A stretch of 64,000 nt of DNA from Streptococcus mitis (GTDB lineage: Bacteria; Bacillota; Bacilli; Lactobacillales; Streptococcaceae), in assembly GCF_901542415.1 (NCBI RefSeq), contig NZ_CABEHV010000004.1, positions 620,001 through 684,000 of the forward strand. Reading direction: 5' to 3'. Positions 48,529-57,549 of the stretch are shown here, piece by piece. The notes beneath the pieces are model-generated. The model saw nothing but the letters and a program-made list of their open reading frames with translations, did not search any database and was not told where the DNA came from. The translations under genes and the position numbers were made by a program. Numbering within the stretch: position 1 is the first letter of the stretch; every line of letters begins with the position of its first letter.

Positions 48529-49839
48529 CTAGTCTACAAATTCAAACTCAAATTTACCAATGCGGACCAAGTCACCATCTTTAGCACCACGCGCACGAAG
48601 GGCTTCATCAACTCCCATACCACGAAGCTGGCGAGCAAATTTCATGACTGATTCGTCACGATCAAAGTTGGTCATATTAAAGAGTTTCATCAGTTTTTCA
48701 CCAGAAAGCACCCATGTAGCATCGTCATCACGACTAATTTCAAAGGCTTTTTCTTCCTCATCAAATCCATAGTAAGCTTCTTCTTCCATATCTGACTCGT
48801 CGTAGAGCAAGAATTCTGGTGTCTTGTCTAACAATTCAGCTGTAGCATCCAATAGCGTTGCCAGACCTTGCTTAGTCAAACCAGAAATTGGGAAGATAGC
48901 TGGTAACTCTTCAAATTCATCATAATTTTCAGCTAATTTTTTCTTAAACTCTTTAAGATTTTCTTGACTCTCAGGCATGTCCATTTTGTTGGCTACGATA
49001 ATCTGTGGACGCTCCATGAGACGGAGGTTATAAGACTCTAACTCCTTGTTAATAGCAAGATAATCCTCATAAGGATCACGTCCTTCGCTAGCTGACATAT
49101 CAATAATATGAAGGATGACACGGGTACGCTCGATGTGACGGAGGAACTGGGTTCCCAAACCAACACCTTGACTAGCGCCTTCAATCAAACCTGGTAAATC
49201 AGCTACTGCAAACGATTCACCTGATTGGGTACGAACCATACCTAGATTTGGCACAATGGTTGTAAAGTGGTAGGCACCAATTTTAGGTTTAGCTGAGGTA
49301 ATAACACTTAAAAGTGTTGATTTCCCAACAGATGGGAATCCAACTAAACCAACATCAGCCAAGATTTTTAGTTCCAATTGTAACTCACGTTCCTGACCTG
49401 GTTCTCCATTTTCAGAGATTTCAGGTGCAGGATTTTTTGGTGTCGCAAAGCGGATATTTCCACGACCACCACGACCACCGTGGGCTACAATAAATTCCTG
49501 CCCATGTTCAATCAAATCTGTCAAGACCTTGCCAGTCTCGGCATCACGCACAGTCGTTCCTTGTGGTACTCGAACTCTAAGATCCTCAGCACCACGCCCA
49601 TGCATCCCTTTGGTCATTCCTTTTTCACCAGAATCAGCCTTGAAATGACGGTTATAGCGGAAATCCATCAAGGTACGTAAACCTTCGTCTACAACGAAGA
49701 CCACATTACCTCCACGTCCACCGTCACCACCCCAAGGACCGCCATTAGGGACATATTTTTCACGGCGAAAGGCAACCATACCATCGCCACCATTACCAGC
49801 CTTGACCTTAATCTTGGCTGTATCTAAAAACATACTCAT
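48529..49839 (-). CDS. obg: Obg GTPase (ribosome assembly / stringent response)
   Basis: The 436-aa protein has the glycine-rich Obg fold at the N-terminus ([29 protein letters not shown]), the G domain with GFPSVGKST (about residues 166-174), [16 protein letters not shown] and FPISG, and a C-terminal OCT domain (FEFEFVD end). Obg binds the 50S subunit and responds to ppGpp in the family. The first ATG (49837-49839) has GAGAAG 6 nt away. An ATG two codons later is an alternative. A terminator lies just upstream and no promoter separates the two. Confidence 0.96.
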   Translation of the reverse strand: MSMFLDTAKIKVKAGNGGDGMVAFRREKYVPNGGPWGGDGGRGGNVVFVVDEGLRTLMDFRYNRHFKADSGEKGMTKGMHGRGAEDLRVRVPQGTTVRDAETGKVLTDLIEHGQEFIVAHGGRGGRGNIRFATPKNPAPEISENGEPGQERELQLELKILADVGLVGFPSVGKSTLLSVITSAKPKIGAYHFTTIVPNLGMVRTQSGESFAVADLPGLIEGASQGVGLGTQFLRHIERTRVILHIIDMSASEGRDPYEDYLAINKELESYNLRLMERPQIIVANKMDMPESQENLKEFKKKLAENYDEFEELPAIFPISGLTKQGLATLLDATAELLDKTPEFLLYDESDMEEEAYYGFDEEEKAFEISRDDDATWVLSGEKLMKLFNMTNFDRDESVMKFARQLRGMGVDEALRARGAKDGDLVRIGKFEFEFVD

Positions 49840-49853
49840 TTTTTCTTCTCACT

Positions 49854-49882
49854 TTAAAAAAGGGCTGGGAAATCCCAGTCTC
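49854..49882 (-). terminator. Terminator between the 44-aa gene and obg
   Basis: On the - strand CTGGGA and TCCCAG pair around two nucleotides, followed by CCCTTTTTT. It lies 15 bp before the obg start. Confidence 0.65.
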
Positions 49883-49902
49883 AAAATTTTCTTTAATCTA
49901 TT

Positions 49903-50037
49903 TTATAGATTACTGAGGGCACCAATTGCAGTTGCAAAAATACCCAAAATACTTGCTACTAACATGATAAGTACGATAAGCAAGGTTAATTTCTCAAACA
50001 TAGTTTTTTTACGTTTTCCATTATCTCCAAATGCCAT
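49903..50037 (-). CDS. Small single-span membrane protein (DUF4044-like, 44 aa)
   Basis: The 44-residue protein begins MAFGDNGKRKKTMFEKLTLL and continues IVLIMLVASILGIFATAIGA before the end SNL, a basic N-terminus followed by one TM helix. GGAG lies 7 nt before the ATG. Length and pattern fit the DUF4044 family of Lactobacillales. Function is unknown to me. It lies between the PspC gene and obg. Confidence 0.75.
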   Translation of the reverse strand: MAFGDNGKRKKTMFEKLTLLIVLIMLVASILGIFATAIGALSNL

Positions 50038-50095
50038 TTTTATCTCCTTCGTTACATTCTATTTTCTATTATCTTAGCATGAATTCAGCTAGTTT

Positions 50096-50287
50096 TCAAT
50101 AGTCACTTGCTACCGGCGCAATAATCCATAAAATGATATAAGCTACAATTCCTGCCCCATAACAAAATGCAAGAACACCCCATATTACACGAACAATAGT
50201 AGGATCCATATCAAAATAATTTGCGACCCCAGCACATACTCCAGCAATTTTTTGATCACTACCACTTCTCATCAATTGTTTTTTCAT
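50096..50287 (-). CDS. PspC domain membrane protein
   Basis: The 63-aa protein has the PspC motif SGSDQKIAGVCAGVANYFD followed by DPTIVRVIWGVLAF and a second hydrophobic stretch (YIILWIIAPVA). PspC domains belong to envelope-stress (phage-shock) responses, and short stand-alone versions are common in Firmicutes. It starts 14 bp after the glycosyltransferase stop and is probably in the same unit as the glycolipid genes. Confidence 0.88.
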   Translation of the reverse strand: MKKQLMRSGSDQKIAGVCAGVANYFDMDPTIVRVIWGVLAFCYGAGIVAYIILWIIAPVASDY

Positions 50288-50301
50288 AGCTATTCCTCTT
50301 T

Positions 50302-51627
50302 CTATTCTTCATGGTCTCTCCAATAATCTCTGATGCTGATTAACTGTGTTTTTGAAGCCCTCAGCATTCGTCTAGAGCCTTTTACAGGCACAGCAACCAC
50401 CTGTTGCGGTAAATACAAAACTGTCTTAAAGATACGCTGGCTGACCGTATCATCTTTTGCTAAATCTTTCTGGAAATTATTTGAAATAATAGCATCCAGA
50501 TAAAATTCATGCACCCGTTTTCCAAAGTTCTCAGCTGAAATCTCGTATAATTTAGCTGATAAGGTATGCTCATTCATGTCTGGCGTTGCAATCAGGGCTT
50601 CTAAAATAGCCCCAGCCAAATCATGTTCACCGTAGTATAATGTTCCAAACATCTTATCATTGATCAGATTGTCCAGATAAGGATTTCCGTGAGCAATAAC
50701 TGGCGTTCCACTGGCCAAGCTTTCCAAGTATGTCAAACCCTGCGTCTCACTCGTCGATGCTGAGATGAAGAAATCCGCTGCCTTATAGTAAAGAGCCGTC
50801 TCACTAGGAGCAATCATCCCTGTAAAGACAACAGAGTCTTGAATCTTTAGTTTCTGGGCTTGCTCTTTAAGATCATCCAGATAAGGACCATCCCCAGCTA
50901 CCACCAGTTTAACCTTGTCCTCCTCTTTCAGAACTTCTGCAAAGGCTGCTAGTACTGCCTGAATATTTTTTTCATAGGAAATTCTGGAAAGACTCAGTAA
51001 CATCTGTTCATCATCTTGAATCTCTAGTTTACTACGCAGTTCTTTCAGATTTTCTTGCTTTATTTCCGGACGCTCAAACTTAGCTAACTCAATACCAGTT
51101 GGAATAACCCGCTTTTCAACCTTGACTTTATAGTCAGATAGCAAGTCTCGGACAATCTCACTCGGGCAAATGACTCCATCTACATCATGCAAAAAACCTC
51201 TAACCAGATACTTGACCATACTAGGACGAATCAACATCCCCTTAGCAATATAATGTACATAGTCTTCATATTGGGTGTGATAGGTATGGATGACTGGAAT
51301 CTTCAATTCACGCGCAATCCAAATCCCCAACAAGCCAAGAGAAAATTCTGTCTGAGTATGGATAATATCTAGTTGATATTGTTTAGCAATTTCAAGCGCC
51401 TTGCTAAAACCTCGGTAGGCAAAGCGACGATCCTTAAAAGCAAAGAAAGGAACACTTGGAATGCGGATAATTTGCCAATCTTCATAACGATTGACATCCT
51501 TATCTGTCGTTGTAAAGATAAAAACAGCATGTCCCTGCTTTTCAAGTTCGGTTTTCAAGGTTCGAATACTGGTCGCAACACCTGAAACCTGAGGAAAATA
51601 GGTATCTGTAAATAAACCAATTCTCAT
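50302..51627 (-). CDS. GT4 glycosyltransferase, diacylglycerol glucosyltransferase type
   Basis: The 441-aa GT-B enzyme starts MRIGLFTDTYFPQVSGVATS, with the HTQTEFSLGLLG acceptor region, GDGPYLDDL donor domain and the EX7E segment STSETQGLTYLESLASGTPVI. Sequence and position (next to cpoA, downstream of rpoD) match the pneumococcal enzyme that makes alpha-monoglucosyl-diacylglycerol, the lipid-anchor precursor for lipoteichoic acid. It has no TM segments and probably binds the inner membrane face. It starts 15 bp after cpoA ends. Confidence 0.85.
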   Translation of the reverse strand: MRIGLFTDTYFPQVSGVATSIRTLKTELEKQGHAVFIFTTTDKDVNRYEDWQIIRIPSVPFFAFKDRRFAYRGFSKALEIAKQYQLDIIHTQTEFSLGLLGIWIARELKIPVIHTYHTQYEDYVHYIAKGMLIRPSMVKYLVRGFLHDVDGVICPSEIVRDLLSDYKVKVEKRVIPTGIELAKFERPEIKQENLKELRSKLEIQDDEQMLLSLSRISYEKNIQAVLAAFAEVLKEEDKVKLVVAGDGPYLDDLKEQAQKLKIQDSVVFTGMIAPSETALYYKAADFFISASTSETQGLTYLESLASGTPVIAHGNPYLDNLINDKMFGTLYYGEHDLAGAILEALIATPDMNEHTLSAKLYEISAENFGKRVHEFYLDAIISNNFQKDLAKDDTVSQRIFKTVLYLPQQVVAVPVKGSRRMLRASKTQLISIRDYWRDHEE

Positions 51628-51642
51628 AGATTACCTCACTTT

Positions 51643-52686
51643 TTACTTTCTCCCTAAAGCGGCTTGTTTCTCATAAAAGTCCAACCAGATTTGCAATAGA
51701 TGCTCTTCTGAATACTCTCTAGAAATATTCTTAGCTTTTTCTTTCAAATCTTTTAAAGCAACAGGATTTGCTTGATATTCCAAAATAGCTTTTTTCATCT
51801 CTTCTCTATCTGCTGTCTCCCGATAATTTCCCTCTAAAATCACCTTATAAAGATCTAAATCACGCAACATAATCGGAGCTTCACAACTGGCAGCTTCTAG
51901 GATAGTCATAGGAAAGAGTTCATTGTAACTAGGAAGCAAGAAAAGATCCGCTAGGGCATACAATTCGCGCATCCGCTCTGGCGATACAATTCCTGGAAAA
52001 ATCAAATTTTTAGGGGGATTCTCCATGATTTTCTTGTAACGTTCATAACCATCTGTCATACCACCAAAAGAGAAACCACCGGCCCAAATAAAGGTAATCT
52101 GAGGCAATTCCTCAGCCAGACGGATAAAGTCATCAATCCCTTTACGTTTCTGAACTTGACCAGCACCTACTACGATAAACTGATTATCGCTAAGACCTAG
52201 CTCTTCGCGTAGTCGAGCCACCTCTTCTTGTGGAAGGGGATGCCATTTTTCCTTGTTGACAAAGTTAGGAATATAGGTAACTTTTTCACGTGGAATACCA
52301 GCTGCCACCAAATCCTCGATAAACATAGGATTGACCACCACCAAGTGCTCCATCCGGTTGTAAAAAGAAAATACATAGCGTTTCACAATTCCCTTTAAGA
52401 AAAATGGAATTTTCAAACTCCCCTCAAGTGTGTCAGGCAAGAAATGAACATAGCCAATTTTCCTTCCTGAGCGTTTCTTTTGGAATGTTGATAAATAATA
52501 GGGGAAATCAATGGTATGAAAGTGAGTCACATCTGCCTCTATTGGAAGATTTTCTGTAACAATCAATTGATCCTTGGCATCACGGTGAAGAAGACGAACT
52601 AATTCACGGTAAGCACCTGAAACTCCTTGTCCTGCTACTTTCTCACTTGAACTCAACATATTGATGCGTAATTTCTTTTTTTCCAT
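51643..52686 (-). CDS. cpoA: Glycolipid galactosyltransferase CpoA
   Basis: The 347-aa GT4 enzyme has an N-terminal MLSSSEKVAGQGVSGAYREL motif, FHTIDFPYYLSTF, the donor domain GAGQVQKRKGIDDFIRLAEE, and the EX7E-type LLPSYNELFPMTILEAASCE. CpoA adds galactose to glucosyl-diacylglycerol to give the diglycosyl lipid of pneumococcal membranes. Mutations in it were found in beta-lactam-selected laboratory mutants. I start it at 52684-52686. The TATAAT lies only 7 nt upstream, so the mRNA may be leaderless. Confidence 0.9.
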   Translation of the reverse strand: MEKKKLRINMLSSSEKVAGQGVSGAYRELVRLLHRDAKDQLIVTENLPIEADVTHFHTIDFPYYLSTFQKKRSGRKIGYVHFLPDTLEGSLKIPFFLKGIVKRYVFSFYNRMEHLVVVNPMFIEDLVAAGIPREKVTYIPNFVNKEKWHPLPQEEVARLREELGLSDNQFIVVGAGQVQKRKGIDDFIRLAEELPQITFIWAGGFSFGGMTDGYERYKKIMENPPKNLIFPGIVSPERMRELYALADLFLLPSYNELFPMTILEAASCEAPIMLRDLDLYKVILEGNYRETADREEMKKAILEYQANPVALKDLKEKAKNISREYSEEHLLQIWLDFYEKQAALGRK

Positions 52687-52693
52687 GACTACT

Positions 52694-52702
52694 ATTATAT
52701 CA
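52694..52702 (-). promoter_or_regulatory. cpoA extended -10 promoter
   Basis: On the - strand TGA-TATAAT ends 7 nt before the cpoA ATG, so transcription should begin at or next to the start codon. No Shine-Dalgarno is visible downstream of it. Confidence 0.6.
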
Positions 52703-52728
52703 TTTTCTTGGAATAAAATCAGCAAAAG

Positions 52729-52787
52729 AAAGGAGAGACTAGAGGAAAAGAGGGGAAATTTCCTCGCTCTTCCAATGGTCTCTCACA
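52729..52787 (-). terminator. Probable terminator after the dnaG-rpoD unit
   Basis: On the - strand AGAGAC and AGTCTCT close a long imperfect hairpin whose inner part pairs GGAAGAG with CTCTTTTCC, followed by CCTTTCTTTT. It lies between the DUF59 gene and the cpoA promoter. Confidence 0.5.
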
Positions 52788-52799
52788 TATTTTATATGA

Positions 52800-53129
52800 T
52801 TACTTAATGCCTAGGGCAATGCGGGCATAGCGACTCATTTTTTCAACAGTCCAGGCTGGATACCAGACTAATTTAACCTCAGTATCCGTCACTTCTGGAA
52901 CCTCTGTCATAGCATCATAAATCTGGTCTGTCAAAAGGTCTGCTAGGGGACAACCCATAGTTGTCAAAGTCATATCAATCTCTGTTTGCCCTGTGTCACC
53001 GTCAAAACGAATCTCATAAATTAAACCAAGATTGACAATATCGATTCCCAACTCAGGGTCAATAACTTCTTCCAAGGCTGATAAAATTCGTGTTTTGATG
53101 TTTTCAATTTGCTCTTCTGTATAAGCCAT
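52800..53129 (-). CDS. DUF59 / MIP18-family iron-sulfur assembly protein
   Basis: The 109-aa protein has the family core EVIDPELGIDIVNLGLIYEI and TTMGCPLADLL with the conserved Cys, then WTVEKMSRYARIALG at the C-terminus. DUF59 proteins (SufT/PaaD-like) take part in Fe-S cluster maturation. I chose the ATG at 53127-53129 (MAYTEEQIENIK) with GAGG 8 nt upstream. It begins 15 bp after the rpoD stop, as in pneumococcus. Confidence 0.88.
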   Translation of the reverse strand: MAYTEEQIENIKTRILSALEEVIDPELGIDIVNLGLIYEIRFDGDTGQTEIDMTLTTMGCPLADLLTDQIYDAMTEVPEVTDTEVKLVWYPAWTVEKMSRYARIALGIK

Positions 53130-53143
53130 GTTTATCCTCACTC

Positions 53144-54253
53144 TTAGTCTTCAATAAAATCACGAAGCGGTTTGCTACGACTTGGTTGGCGTAGTTTTCT
53201 CAAAGCCTTGGCTTCAATCTGACGGATACGCTCGCGGGTTACGTTAAAGACTTTACCCACATCTTCAAGGGTACGCATTTTTCCATCATCTAGTCCAAAA
53301 CGTAGACGCAAAACATTTTCTTCACGGTCTGTAAGAGTATCCAAGACCTCATCCAACTGCTCACGCAAGACGATACGAGTCGTATAATCCACTGGATTTT
53401 CAATCACTTCATCTTCGATAAAGTCTCCAAGGTGGCTATCGTCCTCTTCACCGATTGGTGTTTCAAGAGATACTGGTTCTTGGGCAATCTTCAAGATTTC
53501 ACGAACCTTGTCTGGAGTCATATCCATACGTTCAGCGATTTGTTCTGGCGTTGGGTCTTGTCCCAATTCTTGAAGGAGATTACGCTGTTCACGAACAAGC
53601 TTGTTAATCGTTTCAACCATGTGGACTGGGATACGAATAGTACGAGCTTGATCCGCAATAGCACGAGTGATTGCTTGACGAATCCACCAAGTTGCGTAAG
53701 TTGAGAACTTGAATCCTTTAGAATAGTCAAACTTGTCAACTGCCTTCATCAAGCCCATATTTCCTTCTTGAATCAAGTCAAGGAACTGCATACCACGGCC
53801 AACATAACGCTTGGCAATGGAAACAACCAAACGAAGGTTGGCTTCTGCAAGACGTTGTTTGGCTTCGATATCGCCAGCTTCAACTGCTAGTGCCAATTCT
53901 TTTTCCTCTTCATTGGTCAAGAGAGGAACGACCCCGATTTCTTTCAAGTACATACGGACAGGGTCATTAACCTTAGCCGAAGTTGACCCAATCAAGTCCT
54001 CGTCACTGAGTTCTGGTTCTTCTTCAGCACTAAGAACACGCGCACTTGGATTTCCTTCGTTATCTGTGATAGAAATTCCTGCATCTTGAATCCGTTGCAA
54101 GAGATCTTCAATCCCATCAGCGTCCAAGGTAAAAGGAACGACAAGACTAGCATTGATTTCATCATCTGTTGCTGTCCCTTTTTGCTTATGATTACGGATA
54201 AATTCTGCTACTTGTACGTCAAATGTTGTTACTTCTTTTTGTTTTGTTACCAT
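53144..54253 (-). CDS. rpoD: RNA polymerase primary sigma factor (sigma-A)
   Basis: The 369-aa protein has region 1.1 at the N-terminus, 1.2-2 ([17 protein letters not shown], then [19 protein letters not shown] and [19 protein letters not shown]), the melting and -10 segment [20 protein letters not shown], region 3, and the region 4 helix-turn-helix ([20 protein letters not shown]). Region 2-4 organisation makes it the housekeeping sigma. It is in the dnaG-rpoD operon with a GGAG site before the ATG and 2 bp from the dnaG stop. Confidence 0.97.
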   Translation of the reverse strand: MVTKQKEVTTFDVQVAEFIRNHKQKGTATDDEINASLVVPFTLDADGIEDLLQRIQDAGISITDNEGNPSARVLSAEEEPELSDEDLIGSTSAKVNDPVRMYLKEIGVVPLLTNEEEKELALAVEAGDIEAKQRLAEANLRLVVSIAKRYVGRGMQFLDLIQEGNMGLMKAVDKFDYSKGFKFSTYATWWIRQAITRAIADQARTIRIPVHMVETINKLVREQRNLLQELGQDPTPEQIAERMDMTPDKVREILKIAQEPVSLETPIGEEDDSHLGDFIEDEVIENPVDYTTRIVLREQLDEVLDTLTDREENVLRLRFGLDDGKMRTLEDVGKVFNVTRERIRQIEAKALRKLRQPSRSKPLRDFIED

Positions 54254-54255
54254 TA

Positions 54256-56016
54256 TTACTCCATTCTTCTCTTTTGTGAAATTAAACGTTCCAATTCTTC
54301 TAAGGCTGTGTCGGTATCTCCTACATGGCTAGCTTCCTGCACCTTCTTTTTGATTCTCATATTGTCCTGATTCAAGAGAGCCTTGTTTCGAGTCATTTCT
54401 ACTTCACTAAGTTCCTGCGGTGACATCTCAGCAGGCAAATCCTGAGCTAAGACTTGGTACCAAGCTCTTTCAACTTCCTCTGTCTGTTCTGCTAAAACTT
54501 CGGGAGGAAGATTGCCATACTGACCAAGCAAGTCATATAGAACCTGAAATTCAGGTGTGTCAAATGAAAAGTCTTCTCGCAAACGGTAATCGTTCAAAAC
54601 AAGAGGAGATTCCATCATTCGATAAAGTAGATGAGCTTCTGCCCTCATAATAGCCGATAACTGCTTGGTGACAGGCATAGTGATTTGCGTCGGTCTGGAA
54701 ATTCCTTCCATACGATTCTGCCTTTGCGCCTGACGACTCTCATTCACAATCTGCTCAATCTGAGCATAATCAAAGGACGCCAGACTGTCAGCTAAAATAT
54801 GAATATAGCTGTTTTGAGCAGTTATGGACTTTTCTTGAACAATCAAGGGCGCTATTTTTTCAATAAACTCAATTTGAGCCTGCAGATTTTCACTATTTTC
54901 AGGTTTGTACTGGTGAATGTAGAACTCAATCGGACTAATACGAGTTTTTGTTAATAGATAGGCCAAGTCTTCTGGTCCATTTTTTTGTAGATATTCATCT
55001 GGATCCAAGTTATCAGGCATGCTGACGATTTGCACAGGCATATCACCAATTTCGTCCAGCGCTTTCAATGTCGCTGCTTGCCCAGCTTTATCGCCATCGT
55101 AAACAAGAACCAACTTCTTGGTTAACCTTTTCAGATGCTCAACATGCTCACGACTCAAGGCTGTTCCCATAGATGCGACAGCGTTTTCGATTCCAGACCG
55201 ATAGGCTGCAATGACATCCATGAATCCTTCCATGAGGTAAATCTCACTGGCTTTTCCAGAAGATTTTTTAGCCCTATCCATATGATATAATTCGTAACTT
55301 TTGTTAAAAATTGCAGTTGATCGGCTATTTTTATACTTAGAAGTTTGTGAATCCGTTTTCTGCCAGATACGACCTGAGAAGGCAATAACCTTTCCCTGGT
55401 CATTTGTCAGGGGAAACATAATCCGATTGTGAAAGGTATCTACAAATTGATTTGCATCCGAAAGATAAAACAGTCCTGAATCTAGAAAATCCTCATCACG
55501 ATACTGACCAGACAAACGTTGATAGAGATAATTTCGTTCTGGAGGTGCTAAACCAATCCGAAAATGTTTAAGCACTTCATCTGTCAAACCACGCTGATAA
55601 AGGTAATTTCTCGCTTCTTCTCCCATAGTCGTTGTCATGAGAATAGCATGATAAAATTTGGCAGCATCTTCGTGCATATCATAAAGAGCTTGGTGGGGTG
55701 AAGCTGGCTTCTGTTCACTATAAAGCGGTTTTTCCATCTCTATCCCAACACGCTGACCTAAGATTTGGACAGCCTCCATAAAGGGAACCCCTTGGTACTC
55801 CTCTATGAACTTAAAGACATCACCTGAGCGACCACAACCAAAACAGTGATAAAACTGCTTGTCTTCTACAACGTTGAAAGAAGGTGTTTTTTCACCATGA
55901 AAAGGACAGAGCCCTAGATAGTTCCGTCCTGCCTTTTGTAAAGAAATCACATCTCCTATGACTTCCACAATGTTGGCATTGTTTTTGATTTCTTCAATGA
56001 CTTGTTTGTCAACCAT
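54256..56016 (-). CDS. dnaG: DNA primase
   Basis: Makes RNA primers for replication. The 586-aa protein has the N-terminal zinc finger ([21 protein letters not shown]), the catalytic core with VIAFSGRIW and the TOPRIM residues [13 protein letters not shown] and VYDGDKAGQ, and a C-terminal helicase-binding domain. I chose the ATG at 56014-56016 (MVDKQVIEE) with GGAGG 8 nt upstream. The frame extends five codons further. It leads the dnaG-rpoD-DUF59 unit. Confidence 0.97.
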   Translation of the reverse strand: MVDKQVIEEIKNNANIVEVIGDVISLQKAGRNYLGLCPFHGEKTPSFNVVEDKQFYHCFGCGRSGDVFKFIEEYQGVPFMEAVQILGQRVGIEMEKPLYSEQKPASPHQALYDMHEDAAKFYHAILMTTTMGEEARNYLYQRGLTDEVLKHFRIGLAPPERNYLYQRLSGQYRDEDFLDSGLFYLSDANQFVDTFHNRIMFPLTNDQGKVIAFSGRIWQKTDSQTSKYKNSRSTAIFNKSYELYHMDRAKKSSGKASEIYLMEGFMDVIAAYRSGIENAVASMGTALSREHVEHLKRLTKKLVLVYDGDKAGQAATLKALDEIGDMPVQIVSMPDNLDPDEYLQKNGPEDLAYLLTKTRISPIEFYIHQYKPENSENLQAQIEFIEKIAPLIVQEKSITAQNSYIHILADSLASFDYAQIEQIVNESRQAQRQNRMEGISRPTQITMPVTKQLSAIMRAEAHLLYRMMESPLVLNDYRLREDFSFDTPEFQVLYDLLGQYGNLPPEVLAEQTEEVERAWYQVLAQDLPAEMSPQELSEVEMTRNKALLNQDNMRIKKKVQEASHVGDTDTALEELERLISQKRRME

Positions 56017-56053
56017 ACACAATACCTCCATCTTATCATAGTTTACTTTATAT

Positions 56054-56082
56054 AGTATACTTTATTTCAGAAAAAAAGTAAA
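56054..56082 (-). promoter_or_regulatory. dnaG-rpoD promoter
   Basis: On the - strand TTTACT (56077-56082), a 17-nt spacer and TATACT (56054-56059) lie 37 bp upstream of the dnaG ATG. Confidence 0.6.
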
Positions 56083-56197
56083 CCATTTCATACGCTTTAC
56101 ATGATACTATTTCATAAGTTTCCAGCGATCATATAAAAGTGAATCTTTTGAGCAAATCGTTCTAATATTTGAAAGAAAAATAGAAAAAAATAAAGAC

Positions 56198-56627
56198 TAT
56201 TTCACTTGATCTTCGATGTTATTTTTCAATATCCTGCTAATATACTGACCATCTTTTCTACTGATGCAAGCTGTTGCATAAGTCAATGGTGCTTTGTATA
56301 CCTCTCCTCTATATGATGGATCGGTCAATACAGGTATAGAATAATAGGCGTTCTTTTTATTTTAAGTTCAATAAACCATTTACCTCCTAGGTATTTACGG
56401 AAGGTTTCACCGATATAAACGGTCAAATAATCCAACATCTTGCGGTCTGCTATCAAAGCATGGTGGTCTTCGTAGTGAGCTAAGATCCAAGCCTCCAAAT
56501 CATCCAAAGATTGCATGCTATAGTCTAAATTTAGCCCTTCTTTCTCCGCAAACTCCCTAGTAAAATAGTCCATCTTAAATCCAATTTGAAAAATCTATTC
56601 CTGAAAGTCTTCTTGTGTGTAAGCCAT
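56198..56627 (-). pseudogene. Doubly broken gene with a YIGE-type domain
   Basis: Read from ATG 56625-56627 (after GGAGATAAGAAG) it gives MAYTQEDFQE, then TAG, then continues in frame through MDYFTREFAEKEGLNLDY and the YIGETFRKYLGGKW motif to LKIK. A one-base slip near 56345 (A-rich) shifts to the frame reading AYYSIPVLTDPSYRGEVYKA...KNNIEDQVK, which ends at 56198. Repairing one stop and one frameshift would give about 140 residues. YIGE/GGKW motifs occur in small bacterial proteins often found near toxin or immunity genes, but I cannot assign the family. It lies in the accessory insertion behind dnaG. Confidence 0.7.
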
Positions 56628-56709
56628 CTTCTTATCTCCTACTCCTATTAAATTTTTAGAATAATATATTAATTATGCTATAAATTTAATAGGAGTAGGA
56701 GATAAGAAG
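56628..56709. repeat. Perfect 28-bp inverted repeat with 26-bp centre
   Basis: The arms 56628-56655 and 56682-56709 are exact reverse complements (CTTCTTATCTCCTACTCCTA at the left end). The centre is AT-only apart from two G/C positions. On the - strand the downstream arm contains the GGAGATAAGAAG ribosome site abutting the ATG of the broken gene, and the + strand shows the mirror image (RBS then TATG). It follows the TOPRIM-like gene. No T-tract follows, so it is not an ordinary terminator. Confidence 0.9.
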
Positions 56710-56772
56710 TATGATTTCGATTTCAATTATATCTTTAATACAAAAAACTTTCCACCTTAAGATCTACTGTTT

Positions 56773-57549
56773 TTATGCTCCTTCTGTATCATCCCATTTA
56801 TCTACGATCTCTCTTTCGCAATCCTGAAAACTTGCTAGATCTGGGAAATCTTTTTCCGTCATATAATCTAGCAAAAATTCTGCTACACTACTAAAGACAA
56901 AGCTTCTTTCATTACACTTGAACGTACTCAATTGTTTTGCAAAAGTTTCTCTAGTAGAAACTTTTGCACGATACTCTTTAAAGTCAATAGTTGATAATTG
57001 ATAAATCTCCCGACTAAGTAAGAGATGGTAGAGTTTAATCCATTCAATATCCTGCTCACCAAAGGCTTGTCCAAAAATAAAATGATCTTTGTGATTTTCA
57101 CAAACAGCCTTAAAAGTTTTACCAGACTTCGTCTTTTTTTCATCTAATTTAAAATGATAAAAAGCTACTTTATCAGAAGTCTTTTTCTGATAGAGTTTGA
57201 GAGCCTCTACCATTGGATAGCTGATGTACAATTTCCCTGCACCTGTTTCATTTGAAAATTCATTTATCATCTCCGAAACTTCTCTACGAGATAAGTTGAC
57301 AATGTCATTTTGTTCATCTTTTTCTTTTTCATTTTCTAACTCAAGAATGTAAGAAAATAGGTCAACATCATCTGCTTCATTTGCAAATGATTTTTTATAC
57401 TCTGTGTAATGACGATAGAGAGAATAGATATTTGTTTCATAAGGATAGATCTGTGATACTTCAATTCCGATTGATTTAGCTATTTCTGATAAAAGTTTTG
57501 GTTCAGCTATCTTTCCTTCAACTACAAATACAATCCTGTTCTTACTCAT
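56773..57549 (-). CDS. TOPRIM/RloB-like partner of the AAA ATPase (candidate defence effector)
   Basis: The 258-aa protein starts MSKNRIVFVVEGKIAEPKLL. VVEGKIAEP resembles the first acidic TOPRIM motif and the EGxxTEP motif of RloB/AbiLii proteins. A central block NETGAGKLYISYPMVEALK (about residues 107-125) is the other recognisable segment. I see no clear DxD acidic pair between them. The start overlaps the ATPase stop by 8 bp (ATGAGTAA), so the two products are made together. I infer the effector half of an ATPase-nuclease anti-phage module. There are no TM segments. AT-rich, and lies next to a broken gene and an IS remnant. Confidence 0.6.
   Translation of the reverse strand: MSKNRIVFVVEGKIAEPKLLSEIAKSIGIEVSQIYPYETNIYSLYRHYTEYKKSFANEADDVDLFSYILELENEKEKDEQNDIVNLSRREVSEMINEFSNETGAGKLYISYPMVEALKLYQKKTSDKVAFYHFKLDEKKTKSGKTFKAVCENHKDHFIFGQAFGEQDIEWIKLYHLLLSREIYQLSTIDFKEYRAKVSTRETFAKQLSTFKCNERSFVFSSVAEFLLDYMTEKDFPDLASFQDCEREIVDKWDDTEGA

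Noticed and set aside
56713..56825. Short + strand frame starting from the mirror-image ribosome site of the inverted repeat
   Set aside because: It has only about 36 codons, no recognisable product, and runs antisense into the end of the TOPRIM-like gene.
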